From an uncultured Collinsella sp. (GTDB lineage Bacteria; Actinomycetota; Coriobacteriia; Coriobacteriales; Coriobacteriaceae): a stretch of 17,528 nucleotides of DNA. A model generated the notes under the pieces. It was not told the DNA's origin. It ran no database searches and worked only from the letters and a program-made list of their open reading frames with translations. Location: positions 1-17,528 of the forward strand of contig CABRYP010000040.1 in NCBI GenBank assembly GCA_902475245.1. Reading direction: 5' to 3'. A program made the position numbers and the translations under genes. Shown here one piece after another: positions 13,749 to 17,528 of this stretch. Each line of letters opens with the position of its first letter. Within the stretch, counting starts at the first letter, position 1.

Positions 13749-15530
13749 TTAGAGGCGAGCGAGGTCATAGGCTTGTGCGGCTGACTCGCCGGCGCAGATA
13801 AGGTTGGCTGTGGCTTCTTGCGGATCGAGTGCCCGCTCCAGGTCCACGGGCTTGCGACAGATCGGCAGGACAAGGTCGATGCCCTGCTCGTACACCGCAT
13901 CCAGGTTGTCGGCACGACCGCCCACGACGGCAACAACCGGCTTGCTATATCGCTTGGCACGGCGGGCCACGCCCACCGGCGCCTTGCCGGCGGCGGATTG
14001 CTCGTCCATATTGCCCTCGCCCGTTATGACCAGGTCGACATCGCGTACACGCTCGTCAAACCCCACGAGATCGAGCACCGTCTCCACGCCCGAGCGTAGC
14101 TCCGCACCGAGCGCCAGCAGCGCGGCACCCAGGCCGCCGGCGGCACCGGCACCGGGCACGCCGAGCACCGAGCCAAATGTCCGCACACCCTCGGGTGCGC
14201 ACAGCAGCCCCTGGGCCCGCGCCTCGGCAATCGCCGCATCGAGCAGGCGACCGTAGCTGACCATCCAGCCGTCGTACTTGCCCAGAGCCTCGGCATCCCC
14301 CGCCGGCAGGCCCTTCTGCCCGCCAAACACCGCAAGCGCGCCGCGACGCCCTACGAGCGGATTCTCGACATCCGAAAGCACAACGATACGAGCGTCATCC
14401 AAAGCCTGCAGCGCTGGCGCCAAATCAACGCTCGCCACCTGCTCAAGGCCGGCAAGACCGGGGGCGACATCGCAGCCCTGATCATCGACCACACGCGCGC
14501 CCAGCGCCTGCAGCATGCCGGCACCGCCGTCGTTGGTGGCGCTGCCGCCCAGTCCTATATATAGAGTCCTCGCCCCTGCGCGAACCGCACGAAGCATGAG
14601 CTCGCCTACGCCATAGGTTGTAGCAGCCAGCGCCGATGACTCCGTGCAAGGCGAATACCCAATGCCGGCCGCCTCGGCCATCTCGATGACCGCGGACTCG
14701 CGCTCGACATCAACCAGCATCCGGGCAGGCACACGCTCGCCCAAGGGACCTGCCACCTCGCAGGCCACAATCTCACCGCCGCACGCGGCAACGGCATCGA
14801 GCGTTCCCTCGCCACCATCTGCCAGCGGCAACGCGGCCACCTGGGCATCGGACCACACACGGCGCACGCCCTCGGCAACCGCCGCCTCCGCCTGCGCACT
14901 CGACACACTGCCCTTAAAGGAGTCGATCGCCAGCAGCACACGGCGGGGCCGGCGGCACGCAGGACCAAAGTCAACCGCCGCGTCAGCATCCTCACCGGCA
15001 CCTGCAAGCGCTGCGGCGTGAGCGGCGTGTGCTTCAAGATCGGCCCCACAACCGCAGCCAGCACCATCGGTGCCACGCAGCCCACTAAAATAGCTGCTCA
15101 ACACCTCACGACACTCGCCTGCCAGCACGCCAGCCGTCACGTTAAACCGATGATTCAGGCGCGAATCGGCGTTGAGGTCGTATAGCGACCCCAGAGCGCC
15201 CGCTTTAGCATCGGCCGCGCCGTACACGCAGTGCCCCACGCGCGCGTTAACCATAAGCCCCGCGCACATGCAGCAAGGCTCGAGCGTTACGTAGACCGTG
15301 CAATCGGAAAGGCGCCAGCGACCGAGCGACTGCGCGGCGGCGCATAGGGCCGCAAACTCGGCATGCGCCGAAGGGTCCTGGTCGAGCTCGCGGCGATTGT
15401 GAGCCCTTGCAACAATCTCACCCGCGCGCACTACCACGGCACCAATCGGTACCTCGCCCACCGCAGCGGCGGCTCGCGCCTCCGCCAGCGCCTCGCGCAT
15501 GAACTTCTCGTCGATTTCGGTGATCGTCAT
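13749..15530 (-). CDS. tadA: Fusion of tRNA adenosine deaminase (TadA) and glycerate kinase
   Basis: This protein of 593 aa from ATG 15530 has AAGG well placed before it; an in-frame start at 15581 would overlap the tRNA promoter side and adds no conserved residues. Residues 1-152 are a complete TadA deaminase with HAE (His56, Glu58) and PCCMC (Cys86, Cys89) binding zinc. TadA makes inosine at tRNA position 34. Residues 153-195 are an Ala/Gly-rich linker. Residues 196-593 are a complete glycerate kinase of the GarK/GlxK type with LLAIDSFKGSVS, LPLADGGEGTLDA, GLGGSATNDGGAG and VITGEGNMDEQSAAGK. That enzyme phosphorylates glycerate. No stop or frameshift separates them, and both parts are full length with key motifs. 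The two activities have no known link, so the fusion is odd. Confidence 0.92.
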   Translation of the reverse strand: MTITEIDEKFMREALAEARAAAAVGEVPIGAVVVRAGEIVARAHNRRELDQDPSAHAEFAALCAAAQSLGRWRLSDCTVYVTLEPCCMCAGLMVNARVGHCVYGAADAKAGALGSLYDLNADSRLNHRFNVTAGVLAGECREVLSSYFSGLRGTDGAGCGCGADLEAHAAHAAALAGAGEDADAAVDFGPACRRPRRVLLAIDSFKGSVSSAQAEAAVAEGVRRVWSDAQVAALPLADGGEGTLDAVAACGGEIVACEVAGPLGERVPARMLVDVERESAVIEMAEAAGIGYSPCTESSALAATTYGVGELMLRAVRAGARTLYIGLGGSATNDGGAGMLQALGARVVDDQGCDVAPGLAGLEQVASVDLAPALQALDDARIVVLSDVENPLVGRRGALAVFGGQKGLPAGDAEALGKYDGWMVSYGRLLDAAIAEARAQGLLCAPEGVRTFGSVLGVPGAGAAGGLGAALLALGAELRSGVETVLDLVGFDERVRDVDLVITGEGNMDEQSAAGKAPVGVARRAKRYSKPVVAVVGGRADNLDAVYEQGIDLVLPICRKPVDLERALDPQEATANLICAGESAAQAYDLARL

Positions 15531-15545
15531 CGTTCGCCTTCCCTG

Positions 15546-15571
15546 TTGCAAATCCAAAACGATGCTATCAT
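15546..15571 (+). promoter_or_regulatory. Promoter of tRNA-Ser
   Basis: An extended -10 (TGCTATCAT, 15563-15571) is preceded by TTGCAA (15546-15551) at a short 14-nt spacing. It ends 10 nt before the tRNA. The region is shared with the start of the divergent tadA fusion gene. Confidence 0.45.
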
Positions 15572-15581
15572 TACGACTCAC

Positions 15582-15671
15582 GGAGAGATGGCAGAGCGGT
15601 TGAATGCGGCGGTCTTGAAAACCGTTGAGCGCGAGAGCGTTCCGGGGGTTCGAATCCCCCTCTCTCCGCCA
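15582..15671 (+). tRNA. tRNA-Ser (anticodon UGA) with encoded CCA
   Basis: Acceptor arms GGAGAGA (15582-15588) and TCTCTCC (15661-15667) pair fully, followed by discriminator G and an encoded CCA. The anticodon loop reads CTTGAAA with TGA, decoding UCA and related Ser codons. A long variable arm (GAGCGCGAGAGCGTTC) marks it as class II. The T arm has GGTTCGAAT. It ends 3 bp before the stop of the convergent TetR gene. Confidence 0.97.
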
Positions 15672-15674
15672 CTT

Positions 15675-16259
15675 TTAGTGATGCACCGGCGTCATGGTCC
15701 GTTCGAACAGCGCATCGACCACGTCGGCGATTTCGGATCGGCGCTCTAGTACGTGGCCCGATTCCCACCACATGGTAAAGAGCCGAATAATTCCGCCGGC
15801 GACAAACTCAGACGTCGTCTCGAGCGATACGGGCGCGAGCGCGTCCTCGTCAAGCGCGCTCATCACGCGCCCGCGTATGGAGCGTGCGATGCGGTCGCAA
15901 ATCATGCTGGTCAGCATGCCCGACATACTGCTCGTCAAAATGTTATCCATGAGCTGCTCATGCGCTAGAATCAGATCCATGGCATCGGCGAACACTGCGT
16001 GGCGAAGCGCGCGCACGTCCTCGGCGCCCTCCGCGCCATCCGCATCGGCCCGCTTTTGCGGCAGGCCCGACATGAGTTCATCGATATAGAAGGCAAAGTA
16101 ATCGTTTTTATCGCGGAAGTGCTTGTAGAACGTCGTCCGGCGAATCATAGCGCGGTCGCACAGCATGGCAACCGTCACATCCTCAAACCGATGCTCTTCG
16201 AGCAGCTCAGTAAAGGCCTCGAACAGGGCCCGATAGGTTTTCTTGATGCGAAGGTCCAT
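15675..16259 (-). CDS. TetR/AcrR-family transcriptional regulator
   Basis: This protein is 194 aa starting MDLRIKKTYRALFEAF. ATG 16259 was chosen because AGGAGG (16274-16269) is 9 nt upstream; ATG 16265 is only 3 nt from it, and the start at 16295 lacks a site. Residues about 5-50 are the TetR helix-turn-helix with FEDVTVAMLCDRAMIRRTTFYKHFRDKNDYF, in which TTFYKHF is the recognition-helix hallmark. The C-terminal part is helical and variable, typical of ligand-binding/dimer domains. The ligand and targets are unknown. It is divergent from the lemA-like gene with about 210 bp between, so it may control itself, that gene, or both. It converges on tRNA-Ser with no room for a separate terminator. 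Confidence 0.92.
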   Translation of the reverse strand: MDLRIKKTYRALFEAFTELLEEHRFEDVTVAMLCDRAMIRRTTFYKHFRDKNDYFAFYIDELMSGLPQKRADADGAEGAEDVRALRHAVFADAMDLILAHEQLMDNILTSSMSGMLTSMICDRIARSIRGRVMSALDEDALAPVSLETTSEFVAGGIIRLFTMWWESGHVLERRSEIADVVDALFERTMTPVHH

Positions 16260-16404
16260 ACGCATCGCCCTCCTCAAGGAAAAGACATCGCTCACTAATC
16301 TGTCGCATATCTTACACCTGTATCGCCCGCCCTCTGGCGAATGGCCTCACCTTGGTGGAAACATAACGCTTACCGGAAAGTTCGGTATCGCCAAAGGTTG
16401 CGGG

Positions 16405-16410
16405 TATACT
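16405..16410 (+). promoter_or_regulatory. -10 box of the LemA-family gene
   Basis: TATACT lies about 60 nt upstream of the ATG. TTCGGT at 16381-16386 is the best -35 candidate (18-nt spacing) but is a poor match. Confidence 0.4.
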
Positions 16411-16471
16411 AGTAGCGTTACACCAACGGCAGCTGGCGCATGCCGCCGCGGCCATTCGAAACGGAGACACC

Positions 16472-17023
16472 ATGATTCCCGTCATCATCGGTATCGTTGT
16501 TATTGTTGTGATTGTCTGCGCCATCGCCGGCATCTACAACAACATGGTCACCAAGCGCAATCGCATCGATAACGCCTGGCAGAACATCGACACGCAGCTG
16601 CAGCGCCGCAACGACTTGATTCCTAACCTGGTCGAGACCGTCAAGGGCTACGCCAAACACGAGCAGGACACGCTTGCCGCCGTGGTCAACGCGCGCAACG
16701 CCGCCGTGAGCGCCACCACGCCCGAAGCCAAGATGGAAGCCGACAACGTGCTGACCGGCGCCCTGCGCCAGCTCTTCGCCGTGGCCGAGGCTTACCCCGA
16801 TCTTAAGGCGAACACCAACTTTACGCAGCTGCAGGCGTCGCTCGAGGATACCGAGAACAAGATTAGCTATGCACGCCAGAGCTACAACGACTGCGTGCTC
16901 AGCTACAACAACGCCATTCAGACGTTCCCTGCCGTTATCTTTGCCGGCATCTTCCAGTTTAAGGAGCGCCAGGGCTTCGAGGCCGCCGAAGCAGCCCGCC
17001 AGGCACCGACCGTCAAGTTCTAA
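16472..17023 (+). CDS. lemA: LemA-family membrane-anchored protein
   Basis: The 183-aa protein begins with a membrane segment (residues 1-22, mostly Ile/Val). The LemA core then follows: YNNMVTKRNRIDNAWQNIDTQLQRRNDLIPNLV with the conserved R-N-D-L-I-P-N-L-V box, and later AYPDLKANTNF and YNNAIQTFP near 115-155, both hallmark blocks. The C-terminal FQFKERQGFEA is also typical. LemA proteins form a helical bundle attached to the membrane with the rest outside or inside the cell by species; the molecular role is not settled. Often a second gene such as a TPM- or HtpX-type gene follows; here it is a single gene ended by a strong terminator. GGAG is 5 nt before the ATG. Confidence 0.95.
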   Translation: MIPVIIGIVVIVVIVCAIAGIYNNMVTKRNRIDNAWQNIDTQLQRRNDLIPNLVETVKGYAKHEQDTLAAVVNARNAAVSATTPEAKMEADNVLTGALRQLFAVAEAYPDLKANTNFTQLQASLEDTENKISYARQSYNDCVLSYNNAIQTFPAVIFAGIFQFKERQGFEAAEAARQAPTVKF

Positions 17024-17059
17024 CAGATCCGCAGCGTATCCTCGATCGGGTATATGCAT

Positions 17060-17107
17060 AAACCGCCCCGTCGAATGCATACTTCGACGGGGCGGTTTTC
17101 TTTTTCG
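17060..17107 (+). terminator. Intrinsic terminator of the LemA-family gene
   Basis: A perfect 16-bp stem (17060-17075 with 17083-17098, 7-nt loop) is followed by TTCTTTTTC, 37 bp after the stop codon. Confidence 0.95.
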
Positions 17108-17131
17108 CGAAGGTCCCCCTCTAAGCGCCGC

Positions 17132-17329
17132 GCATTTTTGGGAGTATTCAACATAACCAAGAGCTTCGGGCGCCACGATAAATGCCAAAGACCGCGAATA
17201 TCCCTGCAAATCAAACGCTGTCAGCCCATAACCCCGCCCATCATTCGTAGAAAACATCGAGAAATCCCGATTTTTTCGCCCGAGGTCGGTATGCAGGGGC
17301 CTTCGATTGCAGAATACTCGCAAAAATGC
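17132..17329. repeat. 198-bp intergenic element with 18-bp inverted arms
   Basis: GCATTTTTGGGAGTATTC (17132-17149) matches the reverse complement of 17312-17329 at 17 of 18 bases. Inside, CCCTGCA (17202-17208) and TGCAGGG (17292-17298) also pair. No convincing gene is present. The form fits a MITE-like or large palindromic repeat. Read outwards, both arms would code EYSQKC, and the single mismatch is synonymous. Confidence 0.6.
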
Positions 17330-17360
17330 ACGTCGCCACCACCCCCACATGGCGCGAACC

Positions 17361-17390
17361 AAAACAAAAGCGCGGCCTAAAAGGCCGCGC
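17361..17390 (-). terminator. Intrinsic terminator for a gene entering from the right
   Basis: A 9-bp GC-rich stem (GCGCGGCCT at 17370-17378 with 17382-17390) is followed on the minus strand by TTTTGTTTT. It is 7 bp after the stop of the partial frame at 17398. Confidence 0.85.
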
Positions 17391-17397
17391 GCCATCT

Positions 17398-17528
17398 TTA
17401 ATTCAGATTAATTATTGTTCGTTGTGACATCGCCGAGCCCGCAGGGCGGAGAGCAAGTTCCCTCCCGGCGCATTCCGCACTGATATCTTCTGTATTGAAG
17501 ACGTCGATGATGCACCCGTATACCATTG
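17398..17528 (-). CDS. Possible C-terminal end of an unidentified protein
   Basis: The frame ending in TAA at 17398-17400 is open to the window edge (42 residues, ending SQRTIINLN). It is favoured because a strong minus-strand terminator follows within 10 bp. The other two minus frames are also open for about 38 codons, so the frame is not certain. There is nothing recognisable in the fragment; an ATG at 17526 could be internal. Confidence 0.35.
   Translation of the reverse strand, partial: MVYGCIIDVFNTEDISAECAGRELALRPAGSAMSQRTIINLN

Noticed and set aside
13414..13960. Small minus-strand open frames in the palindrome region
   Set aside because: They overlap inverted-repeat arms and the end of the glycerate kinase gene, have no ribosome site and no protein-like conservation visible.
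15582..15671. tRNA-Ser as an integration site of a mobile island
   Set aside because: No integrase and no partial duplicate of the tRNA 3' end is seen in the window.

Overview
The window looks like chromosomal DNA of a gut actinobacterium of the Coriobacteriia, most like Collinsella. This is inferred from the moderately high GC, the codon use, LANTG-type and SipW/TasA-type surface genes, a TadA protein joined to glycerate kinase, and many intergenic palindromes. It rests on pattern recognition, not on a database match.

Left part (1-5340, minus strand): a surface-fibre locus transcribed right to left. A strong promoter (5083-5111) precedes an ER-type signal peptidase (sipW-like, TTG start). 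Two small secreted proteins with SipW-type signal peptides (TasA/camelysin-like) follow, with an intrinsic terminator-like hairpin between them. Last is a very large secreted protein that is open at the window edge (964 codons visible), with a beta-helix/GLUG-like N-terminal half and InlB/Flg_new-type repeats. The likely scheme is that the peptidase processes the two subunits and the giant protein is the partner or adhesin. Upstream lies an unusual intergenic region: nested AT-rich inverted repeats around a run of ten C, then a 62-bp-period tandem array of five degenerate dyads.

Middle (5690-11450): a flavodoxin-like protein with its own promoter and terminator, then a two-gene heterodimeric ABC exporter operon (stop and start codons directly adjacent), all on the minus strand. 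Divergent from these is a LANTG-anchored coiled-coil surface protein on the plus strand, with a strong terminator.

An IS110-family element of the IS1111 type (about 11517-13038) sits between two convergent terminators. It has 14-bp subterminal inverted repeats, a DEDD transposase with AGG-rich Arg codons, a structured 3' non-coding region that may encode its guide RNA, and an outward -35 box.

Right part (13075-17528): a 4.5S-type SRP RNA (minus) with promoter and terminator; three consecutive palindromic intergenic elements; a TadA-glycerate kinase fusion gene (minus); tRNA-Ser(UGA) (plus); a TetR regulator (minus) divergent from a LemA-family membrane protein (plus) with terminator; a 198-bp element bounded by 18-bp inverted arms; and a minus-strand terminator that probably ends a gene entering from the right edge.

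Stretches over 300 bp without a gene are 4957-5764 (promoter, nested repeats, C tract, tandem array, terminator), 12763-13192 (IS 3' end and terminators), 13305-13748 (SRP promoter and three palindromes) and 17024-17397 (terminators and the inverted-repeat element).
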